Shown here piece after piece: positions 36,530-47,500 of a stretch of 64,000 nucleotides of DNA. The stretch lies in the NCBI RefSeq assembly GCF_034424315.1, contig NZ_CP139972.1, positions 6,766,501-6,830,500 on the forward strand. The letters are read 5' to 3'. Positions within the stretch are counted from its first letter, which is position 1. Every line of letters begins with the position of its first letter. Both the position numbers and the translations under genes were made by a program. The stretch comes from Chitinophaga sancti. Its GTDB lineage: Bacteria; Bacteroidota; Bacteroidia; Chitinophagales; Chitinophagaceae. Below the pieces are notes generated by a model. The model was given only the letters and a program-made list of their open reading frames with translations. It searched no databases and was not told the DNA's origin.

Positions 36530-38233
36530 ATGAAAAACTATCTTCTCATCATAATCATGCTCTCAGGTATTACTGCCTGTAGCCTCGATGAATACAATCC
36601 TTCGGGTATTACTGCCGATGCGATCTGGTCCAGCCCAGAGGGCTTTGTAACAGTAGTGAATTCCGCTTATTCAGAACAACGTGCCTGGTATGGAAAAGAT
36701 AATGGAGAATGGATGAGCGAAATGGGAACAGACCTCTGGTTCAACTCACAGCGTGCTAACTATGCAAATGAACTGATGCGCTATGAAAACTTCATTCCCA
36801 GCAAGGGAAATCCCAATATCACGACCTGGAAAAATATGTACACTGCTATCAATATCTGTAACGCCGGCATTAACCGTATTGGCGATGCTGGCTTTACAGA
36901 TACAGTGATGCGCAACCAGCGCCTGGGTGAATTGCGTTACCTCCGCGCATTTTATTACTGGCATGTGGCTGAGCAATGGGGCGGTGTCATCCTGTCTACG
37001 ACAGAAACCAGCAGTGCCCTGACAACAGCTATTCGCAGTGATATAAAAGACTTCTACAACCTGATACTCGGTGACCTGGAATATGCTGCCAGGCACTTGC
37101 CCATTACATATGGTTCAGAATACAGCCGGGCTACACAAAAGTCAGCACTGGCTATGCTGGCGCGTGCCTATCTCTCATGTGCTTACTATTATACAGGTAG
37201 TGAACAACAGGAATACTTCAAAAAAGCTAAAGCTGCAGTAGATGAAATCATAGCCCGCAAAGCTGAATTTGGCGTGTCTCTCTGGGATAAATATGCAGAT
37301 GTATTTAATCCTAAAAACAACAAGCAAAACAAAGAAGCCTTGTATACCATCAGTAATTCACTGACCTATACACTGGATTATGATGCGAATGCAAACCGCC
37401 TGCACATGTGGTTCCTCACTACTTATAGCTCAAAACCCGGCTTACAGCAAAGTATGGATTATGGCAGGGATGGTACCCGTTACTTCATGCCAACACGGGC
37501 CTTGCTCGATTTCTTTGATGATGAAAAAGACAGTCGCTTTGATGGTTCATTCCAGACGGTATGGATCTGCAACAAGGCATATACCTGGACAGAAACGGAT
37601 GTGAAGAATTACGGAAAAGATCCCTCAATCATAGGCAAAACCATGGTAGTAGGAGTAGATACCGCCATGTATATCACCAAACATGCAATGCCGGACAAGC
37701 GTACCCGTCCTTACCTGGTGATAGACAGGGATAGTGTGTACAATACCAATGGAACTATCAAGGTAGGAAATGACTATGTGCCACTGAAGAAATTCATGGA
37801 TCCTGTTACCCGTTCAGCTGCCAATGCACAACCGGGTTTCCTGGATATACTGGTGATCCGCCTGGCAGAGATGTACCTGGTTGGTGCAGAAGCAGCCTTG
37901 CAATTGGGTGATAACAATGCCGCCGCTGCTTACATCAATGTACTGAGAACAAGAGCTGCAAAGAAAACGCCTGTCGATTACACAGCCGCCATGCAGGTGT
38001 CTGCCAGCGATATCACGCTCGATTTCATTTTAGATGAGAGAGCAAGGGAACTGGCTGGTGAACACATTCGCTGGTTTGACCTGAAGCGCACCGGTAAACT
38101 GGTTGAGCGTATTCATACTTACAATCCTGATGTAACACAGGTACAGGAATTTCATCGTTTGCGCCCCGTGCCGCAAACACAAATAGATGCATTGTCAAAC
38201 GGAGCAGAATTTGGGCAGAACCCAGGTTACTAA
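36530..38233 (+). CDS. SusD/RagB-family glycan-binding lipoprotein (pair 2)
   Basis: 567 residues. The frame opens at 36506, overlapping susC, but Met 36530 gives a lipoprotein signal (MKNYLLIIIMLSGITAC) with SLDEYNPSG after the Cys. Central helix RYLRAFYYWHVAEQWGGVIL and C-terminal RLAEMYLVGAEAALQLGDN plus DERARELAGEHIRWFDLKRTGKL are the family hallmarks, followed by RPVPQTQIDALSNGAEFGQNPGY, the typical SusD ending. Paired with the short SusC just before it. Confidence 0.95.
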   Translation: MKNYLLIIIMLSGITACSLDEYNPSGITADAIWSSPEGFVTVVNSAYSEQRAWYGKDNGEWMSEMGTDLWFNSQRANYANELMRYENFIPSKGNPNITTWKNMYTAINICNAGINRIGDAGFTDTVMRNQRLGELRYLRAFYYWHVAEQWGGVILSTTETSSALTTAIRSDIKDFYNLILGDLEYAARHLPITYGSEYSRATQKSALAMLARAYLSCAYYYTGSEQQEYFKKAKAAVDEIIARKAEFGVSLWDKYADVFNPKNNKQNKEALYTISNSLTYTLDYDANANRLHMWFLTTYSSKPGLQQSMDYGRDGTRYFMPTRALLDFFDDEKDSRFDGSFQTVWICNKAYTWTETDVKNYGKDPSIIGKTMVVGVDTAMYITKHAMPDKRTRPYLVIDRDSVYNTNGTIKVGNDYVPLKKFMDPVTRSAANAQPGFLDILVIRLAEMYLVGAEAALQLGDNNAAAAYINVLRTRAAKKTPVDYTAAMQVSASDITLDFILDERARELAGEHIRWFDLKRTGKLVERIHTYNPDVTQVQEFHRLRPVPQTQIDALSNGAEFGQNPGY

Positions 38234-38243
38234 ATAGCATTTT

Positions 38244-39989
38244 ATGAGGATACTGATCGTGATCTTATTGTGTACTACGACTGTGCTGGCACAGGACAAA
38301 GTACATTATTCAGGTAGCACACTGGTGAATGTGGATTACCACCACGGGGCATTACAGGCTGTTACCGGTGTGCATAACATACAGGTGATGCGGGCTAACC
38401 GTAGCAATGGTGGCTGGACTTACAACCATGCCCCTATGCTGGCTTACTGGAATAAGCAGTTTTACCTGGAATACCTGAGCGATAGTATCGGCGAAAGTGT
38501 ACCCCCGGGTCGTACGCTGCTCCTGACTTCTAAGGATGGAGAGACCTGGTCTGAACCATTGGTTATATTTCCCCCCTATAAGATCCCGGATGGCACTTCG
38601 AAAGAAGGCCATCCCGGGGTTGCTCGTAACCTGTATGCAGTCATGCACCAGCGTATGGGCTTTTATGTGTCAAAGCGAAATCACCTGCTGGTACTCGGTT
38701 ACTACGGTATCTGCCTGGATGCAAAAGATGATCCTAACGATGGGATGGGCATAGGCCGGGTAGTAAGAGAAATACTCCCCGATGGCAGGTATGGCCCCAT
38801 TTATTTTCTACACTATAACAAAGCCTGGAATGCAGGCAATACCTCATATCCCTTTTATACCACCAGCAAGGACAAGGCATTTGTGGCTGCCTGCAATGAG
38901 CTGATGGCCACCCCACTCATGATGATGCAGTGGAATGAAGAAGCTGACAGGGATGATCCTTTAATACCCTTACAAAAGAATTACAAGGCATTTTGTTATT
39001 ACCATCTCCCTAACCATGATGTGGTAGGATTGTGGAAAAATGCACTTTCTGCGATCAGTAAAGATGAAGGTAAAACCTGGTCCACCGTAGCCCGTGCGCC
39101 AGGCTTTGTGAATAGCAATGCCAAGATCTGGGGGCAAAAGACCTCCGATGGCCGCTATGTGACGGCGTATAATCCATCTGAATACAGGTGGCCGCTGGCT
39201 GTGTCAGTCAGCGATGATGGACTTGACTACAAGAATTTATTGTTAGTAAATGGTGAAGTTGCTCCCATGCGTTATGGTGGCAATTATAAATCCTACGGAC
39301 CACAATATGTACGCGGTATCGAAGAAGGCAACGGCACTCCTGAAGACGGAAAACTATGGGTGACCTACAGTATGAACAAGGAAGATATCTGGGTAGCACG
39401 TATTCCTGTTCCGGTTTCAACAAGGGCCTCAGATGAATGGAATGTATACAGTCCTTTGTGGGCACCAGTAAAGATCGATGGTGATCAACTAACCCTGTCA
39501 GACAAGGATCCTTTTGATTATGCAAAGGCAGAAAAGGTCATTACTCCTGCATCACAACTGGAGGTGTCATTTACCGTCACAGCAAAACAGAATAATCATG
39601 GTCAGTTGCAATGTGAATTAGTAGATAAAAAAGGTCTGCCTGCTATCCGGCTCATCTTTGATGCAGACAGCACCTTGAAAGCAAAGGCCGGTGCACGCTA
39701 TAAGAATTTCATGAAGTATGCACCTGATTCAGTATATCATATCCGGCTCACAGTCAATACCAGCAATCGTTTCTACACAGTCAATGTAAACGGGAAAGAT
39801 GTGTTGACAAGTCTGAGTTTTGCACCGATAGATGCGGTTGCGGGGATTGTATTCCGTACAGGAGAACCCCGGCATTTCCCGGATGCAGATACGCCTGCTG
39901 ATGTAGTTACAGATCTGCCACATGCAAATGAAACAGAAATACATACCGCTATCTATCAAATCCAGTCACTTAAAACGAAAGAATTGTAA
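38244..39989 (+). CDS. secreted six-bladed propeller (BNR/sialidase-like) protein with lectin-like C-terminus
   Basis: 581 residues; signal peptide ~1-16 (TVLAQD). Residues ~25-395 form a propeller with Asp-box-like units, SKDGETWSEP and SKDEGKTWS, and DGRYVTAYNPSEYRWPLAVSVSDDG. The canonical sialidase Arg triad cannot be confirmed by eye. Residues ~415-575 look like a concanavalin-type jelly roll (QLEVSFTVTAKQNNHGQLQCELVDKKG; VYHIRLTVNTSNRFYTVNVNG). Such proteins are frequent in rhamnogalacturonan loci, and sialic acid is not expected in this substrate, so another glycosidic activity or binding role is more likely. The stop codon shares a base with the next start (TAATG). Confidence 0.72.
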   Translation: MRILIVILLCTTTVLAQDKVHYSGSTLVNVDYHHGALQAVTGVHNIQVMRANRSNGGWTYNHAPMLAYWNKQFYLEYLSDSIGESVPPGRTLLLTSKDGETWSEPLVIFPPYKIPDGTSKEGHPGVARNLYAVMHQRMGFYVSKRNHLLVLGYYGICLDAKDDPNDGMGIGRVVREILPDGRYGPIYFLHYNKAWNAGNTSYPFYTTSKDKAFVAACNELMATPLMMMQWNEEADRDDPLIPLQKNYKAFCYYHLPNHDVVGLWKNALSAISKDEGKTWSTVARAPGFVNSNAKIWGQKTSDGRYVTAYNPSEYRWPLAVSVSDDGLDYKNLLLVNGEVAPMRYGGNYKSYGPQYVRGIEEGNGTPEDGKLWVTYSMNKEDIWVARIPVPVSTRASDEWNVYSPLWAPVKIDGDQLTLSDKDPFDYAKAEKVITPASQLEVSFTVTAKQNNHGQLQCELVDKKGLPAIRLIFDADSTLKAKAGARYKNFMKYAPDSVYHIRLTVNTSNRFYTVNVNGKDVLTSLSFAPIDAVAGIVFRTGEPRHFPDADTPADVVTDLPHANETEIHTAIYQIQSLKTKEL

Positions 39990-42900
39990 TGCATGCATTG
40001 TTCCTGATATTATTGTTCCATCTGCGTTGTGAAACGCTGGAGAACCCTGTGGGTATAGATGTGGCACAACCCAGGATGAGCTGGGAAATACGTGGAGAGG
40101 AGCAGGGGCTCATGCAAACGGCCTACCAGGTTATTGTGGCTTCTTCACTTGAAAAATTAGCAAAGAATGAAGGCGATCTGTGGAATTCAGGAAAAGTAAA
40201 GAGTGATCAGTCCATACAGGTAGTTTACAATGGTAAAGCCCTGAAAAGCAGGCAGGACTGCTATTGGAAAGTAAGGGTCTGGACAAACAGGGGAGAGTGT
40301 GCATGGAGTAAACCTGCCCATTGGAGTATGGGCTTATTACATCCTGAAGACTGGAAAGGCCGGTGGATAGGGGCAGATACTTCTTTTGCCTGGGATAGTG
40401 CGCATACGCAGTTTTCAAGGCTTTCAGCCCGTTATTACAGAAGGGATTTTACCAGCCAGTCATCGCTTAAAAAAGCCACTTTATATATCGCGGGGCCTGG
40501 TTTGTATGAGGGCTTTATAAATGGCCGCCGTATTGGAACAGAGGTATTATCTCAGTCACCAACTGACTATCGGAAAACGCTGCGGTATAATACTTATGAT
40601 GTAACCGGTTTGATACAGAATGGAGCAAATGCGATTGGCGTAACACTTGGGAATGGCCGTTATTTCACCATGCGGCAAAACTACAAGCCTGCCAAGATCA
40701 ATACATTTGGTTATCCCCGCTTATTACTACAGTTGGAGTTGGAATATGCAAATGGTAAAAAGCAAATAATAGCCAGTGATAAAAGCTGGCAATTAACAGC
40801 GGATGGACCTATCCGGACAAATAATGAATATGATGGCGAAGAATATGATGCCAGGAAGGAAATGCCCGGTTGGAATAATGCAGGCTTCCATGCCGGCGGC
40901 TGGCAGGCTGTGGATATCGTGCCTGCGCCCGGTGGTAAACTCGTAGCCCAGCTCAATGAACCGCAGCGCATTACCGCCACCATCAAACCCCTTTCCATCA
41001 AGCCCTTAAAAGATAAATGGATCGTAGACATGGGGCAGAACTTTGCCGGCTGGTTACAGATAAAAGTAAAAGGGCAAAGGGACGAGCAGGTAAAATTACG
41101 CTTTGCGGAGAGCTTGCAGAAAGATGGAAGCTTGTATATAGCAAATCTCCGGGATGCTAAAGTAACTGACATCTATACACTGAAAGGTGGCGGCCTTGAA
41201 ACATGGCATCCTACCTTTGTATACCATGGTTTCCGCTATGTGGAGATCAGTGGTATTCTTCCTGGAGAAATAGAAGGACAGGTGATCAATGATGATTTGA
41301 TTACCACCGGTACATTCGAAACATCTGATCCAACTATCAACCAAATTTACAAAAACGCCGTATGGGGGATCCGTTCCAACTACAAAGGCATGCCGGTAGA
41401 TTGTCCACAGCGCAATGAACGTATGCCCTGGCTGGGAGACCGGACAACAGGTGCTTTAGGAGAGAGTTTCATTTTTGACAACAGCAAGCTATATGCAAAA
41501 TGGCTGGATGATATAGCCGATGCACAACTGGAAACCGGTGCTATTCCCGATGTAGCCCCTGCCTACTGGAGATACTACTCAGATAATATGACCTGGCCGG
41601 CCGCTTATATTCTCATAGCCGGCTATCTCTACGATCAGTTTGGAGAGGTAACGCCAATGCGCAAACATTATCCGTCCATGAAACGCTGGCTCAGCTACAT
41701 GCGTGAAAAGTATTTTGTAGACGGCATCATGACGAAGGATAAGTATGGGGATTGGTGTGCACCCCGACCAACAGACGGTAAACTGATCGCTACGGCAATG
41801 TATTATCATTTACTAACTGTCATGGATACATTTGCAGGTATTTTACACTATCCGGAAGATCAGTCATTATTTGCAAAACAGGCTGCGCAGGTAAAAGATT
41901 CATTCAATCAGCATTTCCGCCATAATAGCAAGGAAAATACCTACAATACCCTCACCGCAAATCTGCTCCCGCTCTATTTCGACATGGTACCTGAAAATGA
42001 GCGGCAGCAGGTATTTAAAGCCATCGTCGATACTATTCACCGGAATGGAGATCACCTTTCCACAGGTGTAATCGGTACCCAGTTTTTAATGCGTACCCTC
42101 ACCGGAAATGGCCGTGCTGACCTGGCATATCTCATTGCCGCAGATAGAGACTATCCTGGATGGGGGTACATGGCAAACCAGGGGGCTACTACCATCTGGG
42201 AATTATGGAATGGAGACAAAGCCGCTCCAAACATGAACTCCCAAAATCATATCATGCTCCTGGGTGATTTAATCGTCTGGTTTTATCAAAGCCTTGCAGG
42301 TATCCAGGGAGAAAACGGGTTTAAGCACATCATCATGAAGCCACAACCCGTGCCCGGCCTGGAAGAAGTGAATGCCGGTTACCAGTCCATGTATGGTTTC
42401 ATTCACTCACACTGGAAAAAAACTACAGATGCTTTTGACTGGCAGATCAGTATACCTGTAAATACTAAAGCAACCATATACCTGCCCGCTAACGATACTT
42501 CCCGGATTAAGGGTTTAGGCGATCATGCAAAATTCATTAAGGCAGCAGATAACAGACTGGTATATGAACTGGGTTCAGGTGATTATTATATCCATATCGT
42601 CCAACCCGATCGCTGGAAAAAAGGTATCATAACGGATGAAGACATCTTCACCACCGCCCCCTTCCCGGAATCACACGCTGCCACCATTGCCGAAACCAGC
42701 CAGGGCTTGGTAACTGCCTGGTTTGGTGGAACCAAAGAAAGAAACCCGGATGTAGGCATCTGGATAAGCCGCCAGGTGAATGGTAAATGGACACAACCTG
42801 TAGAGGTGGCAAATGGAATACAAAACGATACCCTGCGCTATGCCTGCTGGAACCCTGTATTATTCCAGGTGCCAGCTGGCGATCTATTACTCTTTTACAA

Positions 42901-43639
42901 AGTAGGCCCTAATGTAGCCGGCTGGAAAGGGTATATGAAGACCTCTGCAGATGGAGGTGTCACCTGGACAGCCGCCAGGCAATTACCCGATGGGTTCTTA
43001 GGCCCGGTGAAAAACAAACCACTCTTACTACCAGGTGGAAAACTCCTTTGCCCCAGCAGCACAGAAGGTCATGGTTGGAATATCCACTTCGAACTCACCA
43101 CAGACACAGGTAAAACCTGGACAAAGATCGGTCCTTTGCAAAAAGATAGTACCATCAATGCCATTCAACCCAGCATCCTGCAATATGGCAATGGGAAAAT
43201 GCAGATCCTGTGTCGCAACAAAGGAGGTAATATCGTTCAGTCATGGTCACTGGATAGTGGAAAAACATGGTCGCCGCTTTCCCTCAATTCATTACCTAAT
43301 AACAATTCCGGTACTGATGCAGTCACTTTAAAAGATGGTCGTCAGCTGATTGTGTATAACCACGTCTCCACACCCAAAGGTGCCGGCAAAGGCAGGCGTA
43401 CTCCACTGAATGTATCACTCAGTGAGGATGGTATCCATTGGTCAGCAGCCTTAGTGCTGGAAAATTCACCGGTAAGCCAGTACTCCTACCCCGCAGTCAT
43501 TCAGTCCTCAGATGGATATATTCACATTGTATACACATGGCGCCGGCAAAGGATCAGGTATGTGAAGATCGATCCCCGGCAGCTGGAACTCACACCCATA
43601 AATAACGAACTATGGAAAACAGCAGACGCAGGTTTATAG
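39989..43639 (+). CDS. GH78 alpha-L-rhamnosidase fused to a BNR/sialidase-like propeller
   Basis: 1216 residues with two enzyme-like parts. Residues ~12-865 are a full GH78: the N-terminal LRCETLENPVGIDVAQPRMSW, two jelly rolls, the (alpha/alpha)6 barrel with PVDCPQRNERMPWLGD (Asp471, Glu477 and Asp484 in the acid-side cluster) and GATTIWELWNG (Glu738, candidate base). Residues ~885-1216 are a BNR_2-type propeller: ESHAATIAETSQGLVTAWFGGTKE, DGGVTWTA, DTGKTWTK and SGKTWSPL Asp-boxes. The signal sequence is unusually short (MHALFLILLFH) and runs directly into the GH78 start. Upstream overlap is 1 base; the downstream gene starts 28 bases before this stop. Removal of rhamnose plus a second sugar is inferred. 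Confidence 0.88.
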   Translation: MHALFLILLFHLRCETLENPVGIDVAQPRMSWEIRGEEQGLMQTAYQVIVASSLEKLAKNEGDLWNSGKVKSDQSIQVVYNGKALKSRQDCYWKVRVWTNRGECAWSKPAHWSMGLLHPEDWKGRWIGADTSFAWDSAHTQFSRLSARYYRRDFTSQSSLKKATLYIAGPGLYEGFINGRRIGTEVLSQSPTDYRKTLRYNTYDVTGLIQNGANAIGVTLGNGRYFTMRQNYKPAKINTFGYPRLLLQLELEYANGKKQIIASDKSWQLTADGPIRTNNEYDGEEYDARKEMPGWNNAGFHAGGWQAVDIVPAPGGKLVAQLNEPQRITATIKPLSIKPLKDKWIVDMGQNFAGWLQIKVKGQRDEQVKLRFAESLQKDGSLYIANLRDAKVTDIYTLKGGGLETWHPTFVYHGFRYVEISGILPGEIEGQVINDDLITTGTFETSDPTINQIYKNAVWGIRSNYKGMPVDCPQRNERMPWLGDRTTGALGESFIFDNSKLYAKWLDDIADAQLETGAIPDVAPAYWRYYSDNMTWPAAYILIAGYLYDQFGEVTPMRKHYPSMKRWLSYMREKYFVDGIMTKDKYGDWCAPRPTDGKLIATAMYYHLLTVMDTFAGILHYPEDQSLFAKQAAQVKDSFNQHFRHNSKENTYNTLTANLLPLYFDMVPENERQQVFKAIVDTIHRNGDHLSTGVIGTQFLMRTLTGNGRADLAYLIAADRDYPGWGYMANQGATTIWELWNGDKAAPNMNSQNHIMLLGDLIVWFYQSLAGIQGENGFKHIIMKPQPVPGLEEVNAGYQSMYGFIHSHWKKTTDAFDWQISIPVNTKATIYLPANDTSRIKGLGDHAKFIKAADNRLVYELGSGDYYIHIVQPDRWKKGIITDEDIFTTAPFPESHAATIAETSQGLVTAWFGGTKERNPDVGIWISRQVNGKWTQPVEVANGIQNDTLRYACWNPVLFQVPAGDLLLFYKVGPNVAGWKGYMKTSADGGVTWTAARQLPDGFLGPVKNKPLLLPGGKLLCPSSTEGHGWNIHFELTTDTGKTWTKIGPLQKDSTINAIQPSILQYGNGKMQILCRNKGGNIVQSWSLDSGKTWSPLSLNSLPNNNSGTDAVTLKDGRQLIVYNHVSTPKGAGKGRRTPLNVSLSEDGIHWSAALVLENSPVSQYSYPAVIQSSDGYIHIVYTWRRQRIRYVKIDPRQLELTPINNELWKTADAGL

Positions 43640-44559
43640 CACAATCAGCATTACTCGCTGCAGGCATCTTACTGCCCGGTTCTCTTACTGCAAAAGCAAG
43701 CGGCTTACTACCCGTTTCACCATCAGCAGATGACGCCCTCACAGGAACAGGCAGGTGGAAAGCACCTCATTACCGCATTGCTGTATGTGACTGGATGATC
43801 CTGAAACGCCAGAAACTGGGGGCTTTCCAGCTGACCAAAGAAATCGGTGCCGATGGCCTGGAACTGGATATGGGAGGCCTGGGCGACCGCCCTGCATTCG
43901 ACAATAAACTCAGGGATGCCGCTACCCGCCAGCAATTCCTGGACAAAGCTAAAGAACTGAACATCGCTATCAGCTCTATCGCCATGTCAGGATTCTATGC
44001 ACAATCCTTTGCAGAAAGAACCGAAACACCTGACCTGGTACAGGATTGTATCGATACCATGGTGGCTATGAACGTAAAAATCGCCTTCCTGCCACTCGGC
44101 GTAAAAGGAGATCTGTTACAGCATCCGGAATTGCGCCCGCAAATCGTGCAAAGACTAAAAGAAGCCGCAGTAAAAGCAAAGAAAGCAGGTGTGATCATCG
44201 GTATAGAAACTGCCTTATCCGCAGCCGAAGAGGTCAGGCTCCTGGACGAAATCAATTCAAAGCATATCCGGAGCTATTTCAATTTCTCTAACGCTATCAA
44301 GGAAGGCAGGGATTTGCAGGAGGAATTGAAAACCCTTGGCGTCCATCGTATCTGCCAGATCCATTGCACCAACACAGACGGCGTATGGCTGGAAAATGAT
44401 CCTAAGATCAATATGCCCGCAGTGAAGAAAACACTGGATGATATGGGCTGGAAAGGCTGGTTGGTGATAGAACGCTCCCGCGATGCAAACGACCCGAAGA
44501 ATGTAAAAAAGAACTTTAGCGCAAATGCCGCTTATCTGAAATCAATATTCCATGCGTAG
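43612..44559 (+). CDS. Tat-exported sugar-phosphate-isomerase/epimerase-like TIM-barrel protein
   Basis: 315 residues. The N-terminus carries a twin-arginine signal (SRRRFIAQSALLAAGI). The mature part is an AP-endonuclease-2/xylose-isomerase-like barrel: GADGLELDMGGLG, GVIIGIETALS (Glu as first metal ligand), RICQIHCTN (His) and GWLVIERSRD (Glu). At the position where relatives read YYDxxN, this one reads SYFNFSNA, so the usual Asp ligand may be Asn. The overlap of 28 bases with the GH78 gene and 8 bases with the GH106 gene supports coupled translation. Periplasmic sugar isomerisation, epimerisation or keto-sugar lysis is possible; the exact reaction is unknown. Confidence 0.8.
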   Translation: MENSRRRFIAQSALLAAGILLPGSLTAKASGLLPVSPSADDALTGTGRWKAPHYRIAVCDWMILKRQKLGAFQLTKEIGADGLELDMGGLGDRPAFDNKLRDAATRQQFLDKAKELNIAISSIAMSGFYAQSFAERTETPDLVQDCIDTMVAMNVKIAFLPLGVKGDLLQHPELRPQIVQRLKEAAVKAKKAGVIIGIETALSAAEEVRLLDEINSKHIRSYFNFSNAIKEGRDLQEELKTLGVHRICQIHCTNTDGVWLENDPKINMPAVKKTLDDMGWKGWLVIERSRDANDPKNVKKNFSANAAYLKSIFHA

Positions 44560-47500
44560 TGTCCTTATTTGTTTTCTTTTATTATTGAGCACCACTTTAC
44601 ACGCACAGCAAAATGCCAAACCATGGGTGTTCTGGTATTGGATGTATGCCGCAGTATCGCCCGAAGGGATCCATGCGGACCTGGTAGCCATGAAAGAAGC
44701 CGGTCTGGGTGGCGCTTACCTGATGCCCATCAATGGTAAAACTACGTATACGCCTGTAGCAGAACAACTCAGCCCCGCATGGTGGGAGCTGGTACACTAT
44801 GCTTCACAGCAGGCTGATAGTCTCGGTTTACAATTGGGTATGCACTTCTGTGATGGCTTTGCCGTAGCAGGAGGCCCCTGGATCACACCCGCACTCAGCA
44901 TGCAGAAAGTAGTGTGGACAAGTACTGAGGTAAAGGGTCAATTCAATGGAATCCTGCCACAACCCACTACCAACGAAGCTTACTATAAAGACATTGCAGT
45001 ACTGGCTTTCCCACTTATCAAAGAGGATCAATCCACACCTGTAGTGACCACGAGCCTTCCTAACGTAAATGCACAAATTCTAGCAAACAAAAACAACAAA
45101 GATAATATCAAAAGCACCGATCCCTGCTGGATCCAATATACCTATGCAGCGCCATTTACCTGCCGCTCTATTCTCATTCGTGGCAATAACTACCAGGCGC
45201 AGCGACTAAAACTTTCTGTGAGTGATGATGGCATAAGCTTCCATGAAGTATTGCAGATGACGGCTCCCCGCCATGGCTGGGCCGATTCAGATGCCGATCA
45301 TACCTATTCCATTCCGGCTACCACCAGTCGTTACTTTCGCTTTGACTACAACAAAGCCGGTTCCGAACCCGGTGCAGAAGACCTGGACAACGCCAAATGG
45401 AAACAAAGTCTGAAGATCACAGGTATCCATTTATCCAATCAGCCCCGTATTGATCAATTTGAAGGAAAGAGCGGGGCTATCTGGCGGATCAGTAATACAA
45501 TTACCAATACAGACCTGGCCATTCCGCAAGATCAGATCATTGACCTGACTGCTAAAACCGATGCAAAGGGGCATCTGCAATGGAAAGCTCCAAAGGGTGA
45601 CTGGACCATCCTGAGAATAGGTCATACCTCCACCGGGCATAAAAATGTAACCGGAGGTGCAGGTGCCGGCCTGGAATGCGATAAGTTCAACCCTGCTGCT
45701 GTTCGTTTCCAGTTTGATCACTGGTATGGAGAAGCGCTTAAACGTGCTAAGCTGAGTGTACTACATGTGGATAGCTGGGAATGTGGAAGTCAGAACTGGT
45801 CGTCCGTATTCAGAGATGCTTTTAAAAAGCAACATGGCTATGATCTGCTTAAATGGCTGCCGGCAATGGCAGGCATTCCTGTGAATAACGGGCCTGCGTC
45901 TGAACAATTCTTATCAGATATTCGGCGTACAATCAATCATTTAATTCAGGTTAACTTTTACGATACTTTAAGTGTATTGGCACATTCAAACGGGGTCGCC
46001 TTCAGTGCCGAAAGTACAGCGCCAATGATCACAGCCGATGGCATGGAGCATTACCACGCGGTAGATTACCCAATGGGAGAATTCTGGCTGCGCAGTCCTA
46101 CACACGATAAGCCCAATGATATGTTGGATGCCATTTCCGGCGCTCATGTCTATGATAAACAAATCATTCAGGCGGAGGCATTTACAGAATTACGGAATAA
46201 CTGGGATGAATATCCGGGCATGTTGAAAACCAGCATCGATCGCAACTTCGCGCTAGGTATCAATAAATTAGTCTTCCATGTATTTGCACACAATCCCTGG
46301 ATGGACAAAAAGCCGGGCATGACCCTGAATGGCATTGGCCTCTACTTCCAGCGTGATCAGACCTGGTGGCCCTATGTATCAGGCATGGTGGATTATGTAA
46401 CCCGTTGTCAACAGCTGTTACAGCAGGGAAAACCCGTTGTGGATATCGGTGTGTATACAGGTGATAACCTGCCTAAAAGAGCCGTATTACCAGCACGTTT
46501 AGTTCCCTTATTACCCACACTTTTCGGTGACAGCACCATTCAAAGAGAAAAAAGAAGACTGGCAAATGTAGGTGAACCTACTATGGAAATGCCGGCAGGT
46601 GTCACCGCCAGCGCCAATATATCAAAGGCAGAAGACTGGATAGATCCCCTGCATGGCTATGCCTATGATTCCTATAACAGACCCGCTGATAGCGCGAGAT
46701 ACCGTATCTCCCTCAAGCTCACGGATACACTGAAGCATATCAATGTTCCTCCTGACTTCATTTCAGGGGAACCCGGTATTGCCTGGACCCATCGTTCTGC
46801 TCCGGATAAGGAGATCTATTTTGTTTCTAATCAGCAGGATAAAGAACGTCACTTGCAGCTATCCTTTAGGGTACAAAACAAGATGCCGGTATTGTATGAT
46901 GCAGTACAGGATATGTATCTGCAACCTGAAGCCTCACAAGTCAAAGGAGACAGAACTGAATTATCATTATCGCTCCCGCCAAACGGTTCTATGTTCGTGT
47001 TATTCACAAACAAGCCCCTGCACAATGTGCATAAACAAACGAATGATGCGCCTTTCAAGACCCTGGACAATCCATGGAAAGTAAGCTTCACACCAAATGA
47101 TACCGTGCTGTTTGAAAAACTGACCGACTGGAGCCAACATGCATCAGGTAAGATCAGGTACTTTTCCGGTACAGCGCATTATATCCAAAACTTCCAGCTG
47201 GATAATCCTCCAGCTGCCATCCTGCTCGATCTGGGAAATGTTGCCAACATCGCAGCCGTAAAAGTCAACGATACCGACTGTGGCATTACCTGGACGCCAC
47301 CCTACCGGGTAGATATTTCCAAAGCAGTACATCCCGGGCTGAATAAGATCGACATCGCTGTCACTAACACCTGGGCGAACCGTATAATCGGCGACAGAAC
47401 CCAGCCAAAGACAACCTACAGTATTGTTGCTGACAAGCAGGCCGGCGGTCATTTACTCCCCGCAGGTTTATTAGGTCCTGTAAAGCTGCTCTCTGATTAC

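Noticed and set aside
38244..39989. assignment as true sialidase (GH33)
   Set aside because: Asp-box-like repeats are present, but the conserved Arg triad and FRIP motif could not be found, and the operon suggests a pectic substrate.
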